Shown one piece after another: positions 23,705 through 35,550 of a stretch of DNA of 64,000 nucleotides. Location: positions 300,153,048 through 300,217,047 of the forward strand of contig CM022302.1 in NCBI GenBank assembly GCA_011799875.1, written 5' to 3'. Under the pieces are notes generated by a model, which was given only the letters and a program-made list of their open reading frames with translations, did no database searches and was not told the DNA's origin. The translations under genes and the position numbers were made by a program. This DNA is from Thinopyrum elongatum (lineage: Eukaryota; Streptophyta; Magnoliopsida; Poales; Poaceae). Position 1 is the stretch's first letter; each line of letters opens with the position of its first letter.

Positions 23705-23909
23705 CTACCTCCGTCTTGGTCTATTAGTCCCCTTTATATTCTGTGCCATACTTTGCCCTTAAATTTAACCAACAAAATGTTAATGCATGTTATAAAAATT
23801 ATATAATTGGAAACTATGTTCGAATACGAACCCAACGATATAATCTTTGGCGACATGCATTCGTATTTTATTAGTTAAATCCTACTTATAAACTAGGACG
23901 GGGGTATAG
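23705..23909. mobile_element. Stowaway (Tc1/mariner) MITE with TA target site
   Basis: 205 bp. The left terminus is CTACCTCCGTCTTGGTCTATTAG; the right terminus is its imperfect inverse (CTATACCCCCGTCCTAGTTTAT read inward). TA flanks both ends (23703-23704 and 23910-23911). It has no coding capacity. Confidence 0.85.
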
Positions 23910-24153
23910 TAGGTAATTAAATCACAAATGTTTTTTTATTAACCGTATGTGTACGTGTCCTTTCGTCCTCCTCTCACACATCTTGTCACCCCGCTGCCGC
24001 AGACGGCTTCGAGCGCAAGCTTGAGCAGCACGCGGGGGAGTTCTTTTGGCCAAACGGTGGTGAGCCCGTTCCCGCGCAACCGCGCAGGTTCCCATGCAAG
24101 CTTCCCGCCCGACTCGGTGAAATCCCCCAAAATCCCAATGCTTACCAGCCTAC

Positions 24154-24160
24154 TATATAA
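24154..24160 (+). promoter_or_regulatory. TATA box of the alanine/arginine-rich gene X
   Basis: TATATAA lies 83 bp upstream of an ATG at 24243 (MAPVHHRG) in a C-rich context, a normal plant core-promoter spacing. Confidence 0.55.
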
Positions 24161-24242
24161 ACCCTCACGGCCGGCGAGTCCTGCGTCGCATTTTCCCCTC
24201 CCTCCCTGTAGTTTATCTCGTCTACTTCTCCCACAATCGCCA

Positions 24243-25013
24243 ATGGCACCGGTCCATCATCGTGGCCCAGCCACTCTGCCGTCATGAGAGGACAACTCCA
24301 GTTGGGAGGCTACACCGCGGCGGTGACGCAGTCCCCGGCGTAGTGTAGTGTGCGTGGCGTCCCTGTTGGGTGTGCGCGGAACACCCACCACACGCTCCGC
24401 TGCCACTGCCCGTCGGCAGCTATTGCCGGCCACTATTGCCGCCACACCACCATCTGTCGCCGTGGCTGCCACACCACTGTCGAAAGCCAGGGCCATCGCC
24501 CGCTCCACTGTCGCGGTCCGAAGGCGGGAGGTGGCCGTCGTGGACGCCACCCCACTGCTGGCCACCGTGGCCATCACTCGCTCCGCCATCGCAGCCCGAA
24601 GGCGGGAGGTGGTGGTCGTGGCCGCCACCCCATCATCGGCCGCTGTGGCCGCCAGCCCACCGTTGATCGCCGGGGTCATCACCCGCTCCGCCACCGCTGC
24701 CCGAAGGCGGGAGGCGGAGGTGGAGGCCCGCACGTGCGTCAGCAACCTTGCGCGCTACATCAAGTTCCTGCGGGAGGAGGAGGAGTGCCTCGTCGAGCAC
24801 GCAAAGAGCCTTACCGCAGCCGTGGCCGCAACACACGCCGACGCAGAGGCGAGGAATCAGGAGATCTACGAGTAGTCCTGCCGCTTCGAGAGGGGTCGTC
24901 TGGAGCGGCAGAGGGCGTTCAAGGTGAGCGTCGCTGAAGGTGCAGCAGCGGCAGGCACTGTATTGCAGTTGTTCAGCTCGTCAGTAGGCTCCTCCTCCTC
25001 TTCCTCTTACTGA
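24243..25013 (+). pseudogene. Gene X: alanine/arginine-rich repeat protein with helical C-terminus, broken
   Basis: I recognise no family. The ATG at 24243 opens a 14-codon frame that ends at TGA; the long frame begins near 24348, so at least one frameshift lies between. The middle contains imperfect repeats of about 30-36 residues with the phrase ITRSAIAARRREV (three copies). The C-terminal part is helical (RYIKFLREEEECLVEHAKSL, then ATHADAEARNQEIYE). A TAG at 24873-24875 interrupts; the same frame runs on for 45 codons to a serine-rich end at TGA 25011-25013. Theme and size resemble genes Y and Z at the other side of the element, suggesting duplicated cargo. Confidence 0.55.
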
Positions 25014-25334
25014 GCGCGCTCAGCAGAGGAGAGGCTGCCGGAAGTAGTACAAAGCCCCTCCATAGTAGTAGTATTTAGGGGCTATTTTGTTCAGTTCATC
25101 TGACTATAGATGTGTTGAAACTGTACAACGTACTTAAAATTAGCTAGTATATATAGTTGAACTAGCTATTTCAGTACGAGGTTGGCAACAATTGGGGAAA
25201 AGTTTGGTCGGTTCAGCTGTCGAGTTGAACTGTTTGTATAAAGAATGACTGCTTAATCTATGAATGAAATCTATGCTTAATTACTGAATTTTTGTTGCAA
25301 AAATTAGATAGTGCTAGTGATTTTTAGCTGCATA

Positions 25335-25460
25335 TTTTGACAAATGGCAGTGTTACAAGGTTGACAAATGGCAATGTTACTAGATCAACAAATGTCAATC
25401 TTTCCAGTTTGACAAATGGCAATATACCCAATATGACAGATGCAAATTTTACCAAATTGT
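25335..25460. repeat. Short tandem array, ~24-bp unit, five copies
   Basis: Units carry TTGACAAATGGCAATGTTAC with substitutions. It lies just downstream of gene X. Frames through it are repeat artefacts. Confidence 0.7.
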
Positions 25461-25489
25461 CTGTACGTGGTTGCACACGGGTCATCCGA

Positions 25490-25900
25490 AAAAAAACCGT
25501 TTGTGTTGAAGGGAGGTACAAATCCTGCTTGCCAGATTTTCTCTTGGCTTAGCGCCGAAGTCTTGCTTTGCATACCTTATTCAATCTGAACCGTTTGCGT
25601 TGAAGAATGCACAAATCCTGCGCGGCGAATTTTGCCTTGGCTTACTACGGAAGACCATAGCTCTCACTTTGCATACAGGTGTTCTATCTAAAACGTTTGC
25701 GATGAAGAGCTGCACAAATCCTGCTCGGCACATTTTCCCTTGGCTTACTGGGGAAGCTGTCGGTTTACATACGGGTGTTCTATCTAAAACGTTTGCGATC
25801 AAGAGCTGCACAAATCCTGCTCGGCACATTTTCGCTTGGCTTCCTGGGGAAGCTGTCGGTTTGCATATGGGTGTTCTAACTAAAACATTTGCGATGAGTT
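25490..25900. repeat. Tandem array, ~95-102-bp unit, four copies plus a partial
   Basis: Each unit begins with a CCGTTTGCGTTGAAG or AACGTTTGCGATGAAG motif, then 'tgcacaaatcctgc' and 'cttggctta'. The leading motif is the one found in the subterminal arrays, which ties this array to the same transposon. Confidence 0.75.
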
Positions 25901-26281
25901 TTTTATATTTAAAAACCATATTAAACTATGGCTTGGGCGCCATTAATGGAGAGGATGCGAGCAAGGTGGGCGGCCATGGAAGTCAAAGGGCTCGCTTCCC
26001 AGTGAGCCTGCGCGGCGTACAGCTCACACGCTTTCCGGTGAGCCTGCGCATTGGAGTACAGCTCGCACGCCTCCCGTTTAGTCAAGCACGTGTCCGCACG
26101 GCACCTCCTAGCCATTAAAAGAGTGAGGTGTGGCGTCACGTGAATGGTTAACAGAACGCACATGATTTAAATTATACAAAAGGTTTGAGATGTTACAGTG
26201 GCAGCTATTTGTTTCAAAATGCCTTTGTTGGCTGTTATTTGAGTGCGCCTTCTCTCAAAATGGACACGAAAAATAGCACAG
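25901..26281. other. Spacer between arrays
   Basis: It holds two copies of a short 'ctcac(a/g)cg..tcccg(t/g)tgagcctgcgc' phrase around 25995-26075 and the degenerate start of the 500-bp array. No gene is evident. Confidence 0.4.
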
Positions 26282-27941
26282 CATGTCGGGTGCCATTCCA
26301 TGATAGCATGCCAAGTTTCATGAATTTCAGACGAGTTTTGAATTTACTAGAATTTAAAAATAAAGTATTGCCAGCAATCAACAGTGCCCTGGTGTTTGAA
26401 ATTCATTCTCATTTCTTGCATGGGACCTAAGCATGCACCCAATGACACAGATTTGATTTGTCAACCAATTTATATGCACTGGAGCATGTGCATGTAGTTC
26501 AAATTTGAATTATGCACACAAAATGCCTAGAAAACCCAGTTAATGTATAAAAATGTCCAAACGAACCTCGAAAAATTCCAAAATTTAACACAACACTCCT
26601 GTTGTTCTATGTTGACACTAGAAAAATTTTGAAAGCAATAAGAGGCAAAGGATATCGTTTCGTCCCCAAAGGTGGCACGTTCCCTACCAAAACCATCAGG
26701 CTTGTTGTGAGAAGCTCTGGTTTGTGAGAAGCTTATACCGAAACCTACCCCAAATGGGACAAAAAATTTACCACGGCATGTTGATGCCGCTCCATGATAG
26801 CATGCCAAGTTTCATGAATTTCAGATGAGTTTTGGATTAACTAGAATTTAAAAACCATGTATCTCAATGTTTGCGGCCGAGTGACAGTGGCAGGGTGTTT
26901 GACATTCATTTCCATTTCTTGCATGGGACCTATGCATGCAACCAAGGACACAGATTTGATTTTTCAACCAATTTATATGCATTAGAGCATGTGCCTGTAG
27001 TTCAAATTTGAATTATGCACATAAATGCATTGAAAACTCAATTAATGTATAAAAATGTCCAAACGAACCCCGAAAAATTCCAAAATTTAACACAACACTC
27101 CTGTTTTTCTATGTTGACACTAGAGAAAAAATTGAAATCAAGCAGAGGCAACGGATATCGTTTCGTCCAGAAAGGTGAAACGTTCCCTACAGTAACCATG
27201 AGGCTTGTTGCGAGAAGCTTTGGTTTGTGAGAAGCTTATACCCCAACCTGCCCCGAATGGGACAATATTTTTACCACTGCATGTTGATGCTGTCCATGAT
27301 AGCATGTCAAGTTTCATGAATTTCAGACGAGTTTTCAATTTACTAGAATTTTAAAACCATGTATCTCAATGTTAGCGGCCGAGCAACGGTGGCAAAGGTG
27401 TTTGACATTCATTCCCATTTCTTGCATGGGACCTAAGGTTGCAACCAAGGACACACATTTGATTTTTCAACCCGTTTATATGCACTGGAGCATGTGCATG
27501 TAGTTCAAATTTGAATTATGCACATAAACGCATAGAAAACTCAGTTAATGTATAAAAATGTCGAAGCAAACCACGAAAAATCCCCAAAAATGACAAAACA
27601 CTCCTGTTGTTCTACGTTGACACAAGAAATGTTTTGAAAGCAAGAAGAGGCAACGGATATCGTTTTGTCCACAAAGGTGACACGTTTCCCTACCGGAACC
27701 ATGAGGCTTCTTGTGAGAAGCTCTGGTTTGTGAGAAGCTAATACCATAACCTACCCCAAATGGGACAATATTTTTTACCCCAGCATGTTGATGCCATTCC
27801 ATGATAGCATGCCAAGGTTCATGAATTTCAGACGAGTTTTGGATTTACTAGAATTACAAAAGCAAGCACCTCAATGTTTGCCGGAGAGCCACGGTGTCGT
27901 GGTGTTTGAAATTCATCCCCATTTCTTGCATGGGACGTAAG
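26282..27941. repeat. ~500-bp tandem array, left part
   Basis: CCATGATAGCATG recurs at about 26298, 26792, 27294 and 27799, giving periods of 494, 502 and 505 bp. Other fixed points are 'cttgcatgggacc' and 'agcatgtgcatgtagttcaa'. The array is split by the Tat retrotransposon and resumes at 41644. Confidence 0.85.
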
Positions 27942-28494
27942 TGTCGTGGATTTAACACGGCAGATACCCTAGTGAAAGGACTTAGGTGTGGAGCCATCGC
28001 AACGTAGGTTAGCTCGAAGGGGTTGAACGGGACAAAGGACACAAAGGATTTACCCAGGTTCGGCCCCTCTCAATGAGGTAAAAGCCTACGTCCTGCTTCT
28101 GGTTGTATTGCTTGAGTTTCGATTACAAGGGAGCGATTACGCTTGACCTAGCTCTCGACTACTTGTTTTCTTGAGTTAACCCACCGCCGGGTCTCGCCTT
28201 TATATACATAAGTCAAGGCCCGGCGGCTTACAGGAGTTCGGGTCAGATCACACAACGTAACCGACCCTGTCTCTAAGTCACCTTGCCTTGTTAGGCAAGC
28301 TACCATCAGGCGGCTCGCACTTTCGGGTCTTGAATTGCCTCCGGGTTGTGGGCCTTCAAGAGGCCTGCTTGTAAGCCGCCTTTGGTCTTCTCATCTTGTC
28401 TTCTTAGGCCTTACTAGGCCTTGAATTATAAGTCGCCAATAACATGACCCGGCCCCTCCTAGGCGGGTCATACCATAGGGTTATATCCCCAACA
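27942..28494 (-). repeat. 3' LTR of the Tat-like element
   Basis: Minus-strand start TGTTGGGGATATAACC, end CCACGACA. A purine-rich tract (AATCTGGGGCCTAA, minus strand) adjoins at 28495-28508. Confidence 0.88.
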
Positions 28495-28770
28495 TTAGGC
28501 CCCAGATTGATTTGAACATGTTCATGTCAATCTTCATTCTTCAATTGGCGAATTCCTTGAACCTTTTCAACTCTTAACCTGATAAACTTATACAACCCAC
28601 CATGACGAAGAGATGATGTCACATCATTAATTTTAGAAGAAATATTATGACATCATAACGGATCTTTGTATTAATTAACCATTCCGAGAATCGAGGCGCC
28701 TCTGTTGTTAGGATAATGATCATGCCTCCTTGATTTCCGCTCCTGCCATTTTACTGTTCACCTTTCTCTT

Positions 28771-28778
28771 TATAAATA
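28771..28778 (+). promoter_or_regulatory. TATA box of the antisense gene in the Tat-like element
   Basis: TATAAATA lies in a C/T-rich context about 30 bp before a probable start near 28800. A leader exon follows, ending at a CCAG|GTACT donor near 28967, so the 5' untranslated region probably contains an intron before the ATG at 29448. Confidence 0.55.
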
Positions 28779-29447
28779 GGCACGAGGCGTGCCTTTTCAC
28801 TTTTACCCCCGTTCCTCTCTCTTCTTTAGCTTCCTCGTGCCAACCACCACCGCGCAAGCTCTGCTGCCGCCGTCGACTTTTACCAGCAGCACCAACCTGG
28901 CCGCTGCATCGACCTGAATAGACCAGAAAACCGTGGCGCCCTTCCACTGTCCATCAGCATCGCCAGGTACTCACCTCTCTTTTACTTTCAATCTGCACTA
29001 GGTTTTCCTCAGTGTTGTCGTGCCCGCTCGTAGTCCATCCTTCATATTGCTTAGTTGAATCCCAATGCAACACTGAAGTCATGCGGTAGTAGTTTTAGCA
29101 TCCACTACTCATCATAGATTCATCCTGTTCCTTCGAGATCCATTTTCAACACACTAGTTCTTCCACAACCGTTTTAGGTTTAGGAATAGTTTTTCTTTTC
29201 TGAACTGTCGTAGATCCAAAAATATAGCTGCAATTTGTGAAAACTGTTTATGCAACACTTAGCAGAATTTTTTAGCACTTTCATTTTTATAGACTGCTAA
29301 CTCGCCGTGCCATATATGGCGGCTTACCCAATGCTCTTGTGACCCGCCAGCCTTTGGCCGGCTTAAAACTTGCAAACGGCTCTGTACTGCAATATTGAAT
29401 TTATTGTATTTATTTCCTGTTCATAGCTTCATTCCTTCTGGCTAATC

Positions 29448-32400
29448 ATGACCAAGGCACCCACAACTTGCGATTGGATCCCCTCCAAAGTCACCGAATA
29501 TATTCTGAATGAATACGTGACAATGGGCGTTTTAGCCGCCAAGGAAGTCATCCATTGGCGGGTTCTAGGTTCTGAATGCCCTCCTGAACCTCAAGAGGGT
29601 GAGGTCGTGGTTTTTACAGATCATCTACTCCACGGCTTTTCTCCGCCCGGCTCAAAATTCTTTTGAGACGTGCTGCACTTTTACAACCTTCATCCTCAAG
29701 ATATTGGTCCCAATTTTGTCTCAAGTATATGCAATTTCCAAGTGTTCTGCGACGCATACCTCGGTGAAGAGCCTTCTATAGATCTGTTCAGAGACTATTA
29801 TTACATCAACCGCCAAACTGAGATGTCCGACGGGCTTAGTCTTGAACTCGGAGGCGTTTCAATTCAAAGGCGGAGAGATGTGACCTTCCCATCAGCCGCC
29901 CTGCCGAGCCATCCTAAAGACTATAATTTTACCTGGTTCTATTACAAAGACACCTCTCCAGAAGGAGAAAACCCCCTGCCGGGTTATCGTCCATACCGTC
30001 TCCCAAGCAGCGGCCCACTACCAGGTCGGATGACTGCCGCGGAGCGTGGTCTTTATTCTTCCACTCTTTCAAAGATCCGGGCCTTCATTGTGAACGGCTT
30101 AACGGAATTGATCTTGTTCGCTGCTGGGTTTTGTGGAGAATTCTGCCTTTAAGTCGCCGCCCCGGCTATATGTGCACATATACTGGTGATACCAAAGACC
30201 CACTGCGCTACAATCCCACTGAATTAACTAAGAAGGAGATCAATGATACTGTCAAGTCGCTCCTTGGCGACTCATTGGCAAATTGCAGCAAGATGGGTCT
30301 AGCTCTTTATTATACTCTTAACCCGCCACCAGCTGTAAGTACCCTTGCATATATATATCGCTTGTTTTGCCAACCCCTCTGGTTTTAATCTTATTGCTCA
30401 TGTGCACCCAGGCCGACTCTTTTTTTTGGAAAAAGAAGATACAAACCACTACCGCTCCAGCAAAAAGGGTCAAAACAACCGGTCGCGGCCCGGGTCGTCC
30501 TAAGAAGCCCACGGCACAAGAGCTGCTTGAACTAGACAAATCAGAGGTAGAACTTGATTCACTTGGTATTCTTTTTATGCGACTTATTGATGTTAATTCT
30601 TCTCAGGAGGAAACGGAGACAAGCCAGGCTGACGGTGCTGAGGTAATCCCTATCTCCTCCGACTCAGAAACCTTGCCAAGAAAGAAAACATGGCGGGTCG
30701 CCAGGAAAGTACGATTTTCCCATCCTCTTACTCACTTAGATCCCAACTTTCTTTTGAAGAAACAACAGCATGAGTCCAGACGGCACACTCCAAACAGCGG
30801 CCAAGAGGAACTGATGACCGGCTTACCCAACACACCGCCACCTCAGAAGCGTCGTCATGAGGTGCCTCATAGCCCTACTTCCTCTCTTTCACGAGCCGGC
30901 CTCATACGGCAGCCTCTTAATTCTTCTGACTCGGCATATCAGGATACTTCTCACTCATCTGGCGACTCAAACGGGACACAGCTTCCCACATTCATGGTTA
31001 ACCCGGCGTAAGTACTATTACTTGTTGAATAAATTACCTTGCCCTTTCATACTTATCAAACTGGATAATTTTCATTATAGGGCTAAGGCAAAGACAGGCA
31101 AAAAGCAAAAACCAGGCCCTTCCAAGACTCTTGAAGCTTCTAAACAAGAGGAACAGGCGTCGAAGGCCAGTGAAGCCCAAACCCAAGAATTTGAAGATCC
31201 TAAGAGTCGACAAGATGTCCCGCCTCCTCAAGCTGATCCTGCCAATCTTGACTCGGCTGCGGACATCAATGATGACCCGGCGACCAATCAAGACCCGCCG
31301 AGCCCTAAGCCGCTTTCTCATGTCAAACATTCTGACAAGACTCCTGTTGATGACCAAATTGAAGAGGTAACCATCACCGGATCAGCCTATCAGCCACCCG
31401 GTGTCTCCACAGTGTTGACCAAACATTCCGCCAAGGATGAAGCACATTTGTCAGACAAGAATAAGCCCAAGCTTGATCTTGAGAGCTATTCAAAGCTGAA
31501 TGCTGGTGAGCTGTATTCTGGCTATCTGAGCCGTCTTCACACAAGCCGCGACCTGGAGGCCAGTTTGGTCAATATGATGCGACAAAAATATGAGATATGA
31601 AATCAGCTTCCCCTTATGCATATATGTATATACTTATCCAGCCCCCAAGTCTTAATCATAGGAAAAAGATCATTGAGTATGCTTAAGTCTTTCAGCAACA
31701 TGTAAATTTAGATTTTCGGGTCATAGCCCATTAGAACCGGCTTACATAAGCCGTATTAACCATGTTGTTGCCAATATTTCTTTGCAAAATGTCCCATTAG
31801 AACCCTCAAGGACCGGCTTATCATGAAAGGATGTGCCGGGTCTTCTTTTATGTTTAACATTTCAAGTCATAGCCCTCAAGGGCTGGCTTATCAGAGAAAG
31901 ACAAGCAGGGTCTTCAATAATATGTAGCTGTAAAAAGAAACTTTGATAGCCCTCAAGGGCCGGGTCATCTTATGAAGACGAGCCGGGTCTTATGAACTGA
32001 ATTTTGAAAAAAGAACTTCCTTATACATTAGCCCCCAAGTGCCAAGTATATTGCTTGCAATGTGCTTGGGACTTCTAAAATACTCCGTATACACATTCTG
32101 AAAAGTATTTATGGTCTTTAATGCTCATTTGCAGGACACCTTAAGCTTTAACGACTCGCAATTGGGCGAGCTAAGAAAATTGCTCAAACGCCAGGAATCG
32201 GAGACACAGAAGGCTAAGGCCAAGTTGAGGTTTAGCTTGGACGAGCACGAAAAGCTCAAAGCCAGCTTTAACACAGAAAGAGCCGCCAGGGAAAAAGAGA
32301 AAACTGGATTACTACAACGGGCAGAGGCCGTTGAATCTTCCTTGAAGAACACCACCGCAGAACTGTCCGGCTTAAAACGGCAAATTTCACAGATGACGTC

Positions 32401-33140
32401 TGCTATCTTTGGTAAGCAGTACTAATTTTTTTTAGTCCTTCACATCTCTTGTACTGTGACTCGCCTGGCGACTCATCTGTTATGTTTGCTCAACAGGCCC
32501 TAGAAGCTCCAATCTTGTCCAAGATATGCTCGTGAAGCTGAAAGCCATATATGCTTTGGTTGAGCAATTATACTCTGGCACTCAACGGGCCTTTGTGGCT
32601 ATCTCCAATGGGAAACAGCCGCCAGCTCTCATCAAAGAGGTGCTATACCACTTATCCATGGTGCCCAAATAGGTGGAAGAAATAAAACTGTCAGCCGCCC
32701 GTGCTGGTGCCATTACCGCACTTAGTCAAGCTAAGGCATGGCAAGCAGAATTAGACCCGGAAGAAATGGCCACCAGCTATCCGGGCTTAAAAGAAGATGG
32801 GTCTCCGTTTGATCAGACAGATTTTGCAAATTGCGTGAAGGAGATGCGTCCCTTAGCATGCAAACTAGCTGAAGAGACTAATTTGTCCAGGTACCAGCTG
32901 GCTTACAATATGGAAAATACTAAGATTAGAGCGCCGACTTATGATGTCGTGGATCTTACTCCTCCAACATGTAAGCATACTTTTGCCCCTGATGTTGATC
33001 CGTCCCCAATTATCAATGATGAAGCCATATTCAAGGCCTTAACAGGCATCGACTGGATGTCACCTAATATCCAGATGGGCGAAGAAGAAGAGCCGGAGCG
33101 GGATGACCCGAAGGCGTCAACTCGTCAAGAAGAAAATTGA
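29448..33140 (+). pseudogene. Antisense spliced extra gene of the Tat element (putative gypsy-type transposon domain)
   Basis: Five coding exons are readable: 29448-30334, 30412-31007, 31081-31594, 32135-32411 and 32497-33140, with GT-AG borders and matching phase. Exon 1 encodes the plant 'putative gypsy type transposon' domain (Pfam Transposase_28 type: GSECPPEPQEGEVVVF, then LELGGVSIQRRRDVTFP). Exon 2 starts a basic segment with an AT-hook-like core, GRGPGRPKKP. Exon 4 is a coiled coil (residues such as LGELRKLLKRQESETQKAKA). Exon 5 is helical with an acidic end. Damage: TGA at 29664-29666, a 1-nt loss near 30101-30105, a mutated donor (AT for GT at 31595-31596) and TAG at 32670-32672. The antisense position relative to gag-pol matches known Tat elements. 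Function is unknown; DNA binding is an inference from the AT-hook. Confidence 0.8.
31595..32134 (+). other. Intron with rearranged repeats
   Basis: The region contains four diverged copies of 'agccctcaagggccggcttatcatgaaag' spaced by about 60-80 bp, and an acceptor TTTGCAG at 32134. The donor is mutated from GT to AT. Confidence 0.5.
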
Positions 33141-33915
33141 TGACGACCCAGGCGGCTATCAGGCCAGAACATAAAAATTCCTCTCCCAAAAAACACTTGG
33201 TTCCAAACTTATGGGCTTATGATAGCCTTGTAATAGAGTAGCATTTTGAAACAATGCTCTGCCTTGTCATGCCATCATGCATGCTTAACTATTGAAGTAC
33301 CAGTTGAATCTTTGATGATTGGTGTGAACTTAATCTTTTATGCAAGGCATGTTTCTGCATGTTCTGCACAAGGTTTAAACAACATATGCCATGGCGACCT
33401 AACGTTAAAAATCAGGGCGGGTAACAACCCAAATATAGTCTTATGCAATTATGAAAAAGACTAGAATTAAAGCTTTTGAAGCAAACACATATTAGTGACT
33501 TAGTCAAAAACCTGGGCAGGTTATTAAACCACGCATATTCATAATGAATCACATACCTGTAACATTGACGTATACAGCCAGCTTGCATCGCCGGAACCAG
33601 TGAGGGCAACACCCCAAGGATGTGTAAGCACAGGAACCCAATAGTTCAAATCAAAGCAGACTAGCGACTTAAAGTCCATAACTAGGGCAGGTTACAAAAC
33701 CCAAAATGCTCAAAATATGAGTCATATAATCAGGGCTACATGGCCCGGATTGAAAAATACACTTTGATTTTTTTTGAGGAAACACAAATCCAAAAGAGTC
33801 AAAAAGACAGACAAACACTTTCAAATAATAGTCTGGCTGAATCACAAAGGTATAGACAGATAAATTGGCTAATAAAGTCATGTGCTTTCAATGGCCGCAC
33901 GGCCTTTGGTACTTA
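33141..33915. other. 3' flank of the antisense gene
   Basis: AT-rich with no recognisable product. Three copies of 'gggcgggttacaa...cca' type phrases occur at about 33410, 33515 and 33690. Poly(A) site for the antisense gene is likely here but not identified. Confidence 0.35.
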
Positions 33916-34316
33916 GACCACATGATTGCTTTAAAGGCAGCAACAGTCGTTTGTCACTCAGGCCACATGATTGCTTTCAAGGCCGCAACAGCCGATTGGC
34001 ACTTAGGCCACATGATTGCTTTGAAGGAAGCAACAGCCGATTGGCACTTAGGCCACATGATTGCTTTGAAGGCAGCAACAGCCGATTGGCACTTAGGCCA
34101 CATGATTGCTTTAAAGGCAGCAACAGCCGATTGGCACTTAGGCCACATGATTGCTTTAAAGGCAGCAACAGCCGATTGGAACTTAGGCCACACGATTGCT
34201 TTAAAGGCAGCAACAGCCGATTGGCACTTAGGCCACATGATTGCTTTAAAGGCAGCAACAGCCGATTGGCACTTAGGCCACATGATTGCTTTAAAGGCAG
34301 CAACAGCCGTGGTTTT
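33916..34316. repeat. 45-bp minisatellite, nine copies
   Basis: Unit starts GGCCACATGATTGCTTTAAA; starts occur at 33916, 33961, 34006, 34051, 34096, 34141, 34186, 34231 and 34276, an exact 45-bp period. Copies are about 95 percent alike. Since 45 is divisible by three, both strands show long open frames here that are not genes. Tandem repeats at this place are known in Tat/Ogre elements and can seed satellites. Confidence 0.95.
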
Positions 34317-34525
34317 ACCTATCTTACTGTAAGCCGGCTCTCACATGTCATAAGCCGCCCGGTGGTTGGAAGCCCCCAAGTGACCTTATGATCAATCAAT
34401 AAAGGCTCAAATACTTAGAAAAGAAACGACAGAGGCCCCGTAATTCGGGGATGCTGGCTTTATTATATTGATCATAAAGAGTATATACATTGACAAAAAT
34501 ATGTACAAAGGTAAGAGCTGGCGGC

Positions 34526-35521
34526 TCAAGTATAGTACAGCCGAAGATGTGCAATATTCCACGGACGGCGGGTCTCTTCCTCTGACTTGCGAGAATCCTT
34601 GCGCTCACGTACATCAATGAGGTAATACGACCCATTGTTCAGGTTCTTGCTGACCACAAAAGGCCCTTTCCAAGGTGGGGATAATTTGTGCGTATCTGTT
34701 TGATCTTGGATGAGCCGGAGCACCAAGTCGCCTTCTTGAAATGTCCGGGTCTTAACTCTGCAGCTATGATATCGACGCAAATCTTGTTGATATATCGCCG
34801 AACGAGCCACCGCCAGGTCACGTTCCTCATCCAAAGCATCAAGCGTGTTTTAACGTGCTATTTCATTATCGGCTTCGACATAAGCCGCCACACGAGGCGA
34901 GTCATGACGGATGTCACTTGGAAGAACCTCCTCTACCCAGTAGACCATGAAGAAAGGTGTATAACCTGTTGATTTGTTGGGGGTGGTGTTGATACTCCAA
35001 AGTACTGAAGGTAATTCCTCAACCCAACAACCCGGCGTTAGCTGCAAAGGAACCATAAGCCGGGGCTTGATACCTCTTAAGATTTCTTGATTAGCCCTCT
35101 CTGCTTGACCATTAGACTGTGGATGAGCTACAGAAGAGACATCAAGACGAATATGCTCTCGTTGACAGAATTCCTTCATATCACCTTTAGACAGATTAGT
35201 ACCATTATCAGTTATGATACTATGAGGGTAACAAAAATTGAAGATCAATTTTTTAACAAACTGAACTGCCATTGCCGCATCACACTTGCTGACCGGCTCT
35301 ACCTCAACCCATTTGGTAAACTTGTCAACCGCCACCAAGAGGTGGGTTTTCTTATCCTTAGACCTTTTGAAAGGTCCAACCATATCAAGCCCGCTAACTG
35401 CAAACGGCCAAGTAATTGGAATCATCCTCAACTCCTGAGCCAGCACATGAGCCCGTCGAGAAAATTTCTGACATCCATCACATTTACTGACAAGATCCTC
35501 TGCGTCAGCATGAGCCGTCAA
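34526..35521 (-). pseudogene. Integrase of the Tat-like element
   Basis: The C..C half of the zinc region (SKCDGCQKFSRR), catalytic D in GLDMVGPF, D in IITDNGTN and E in GQAERANQ are all present. The frame stops with TAA near 34854, then continues in a shifted frame through the C-terminal GDLVLRL...PWKGPFVV region to 34526. Upstream, the link to RNase H is broken by a stop and frameshift at 35521-35551. Confidence 0.85.
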
Positions 35522-35550
35522 CTAGTAAAATCCATGACAAAAAGCTTTAG

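Noticed and set aside
33865..34391. Four long overlapping frames on both strands, up to 169 codons
   Set aside because: They are produced by a 45-bp tandem repeat whose unit is a multiple of three.
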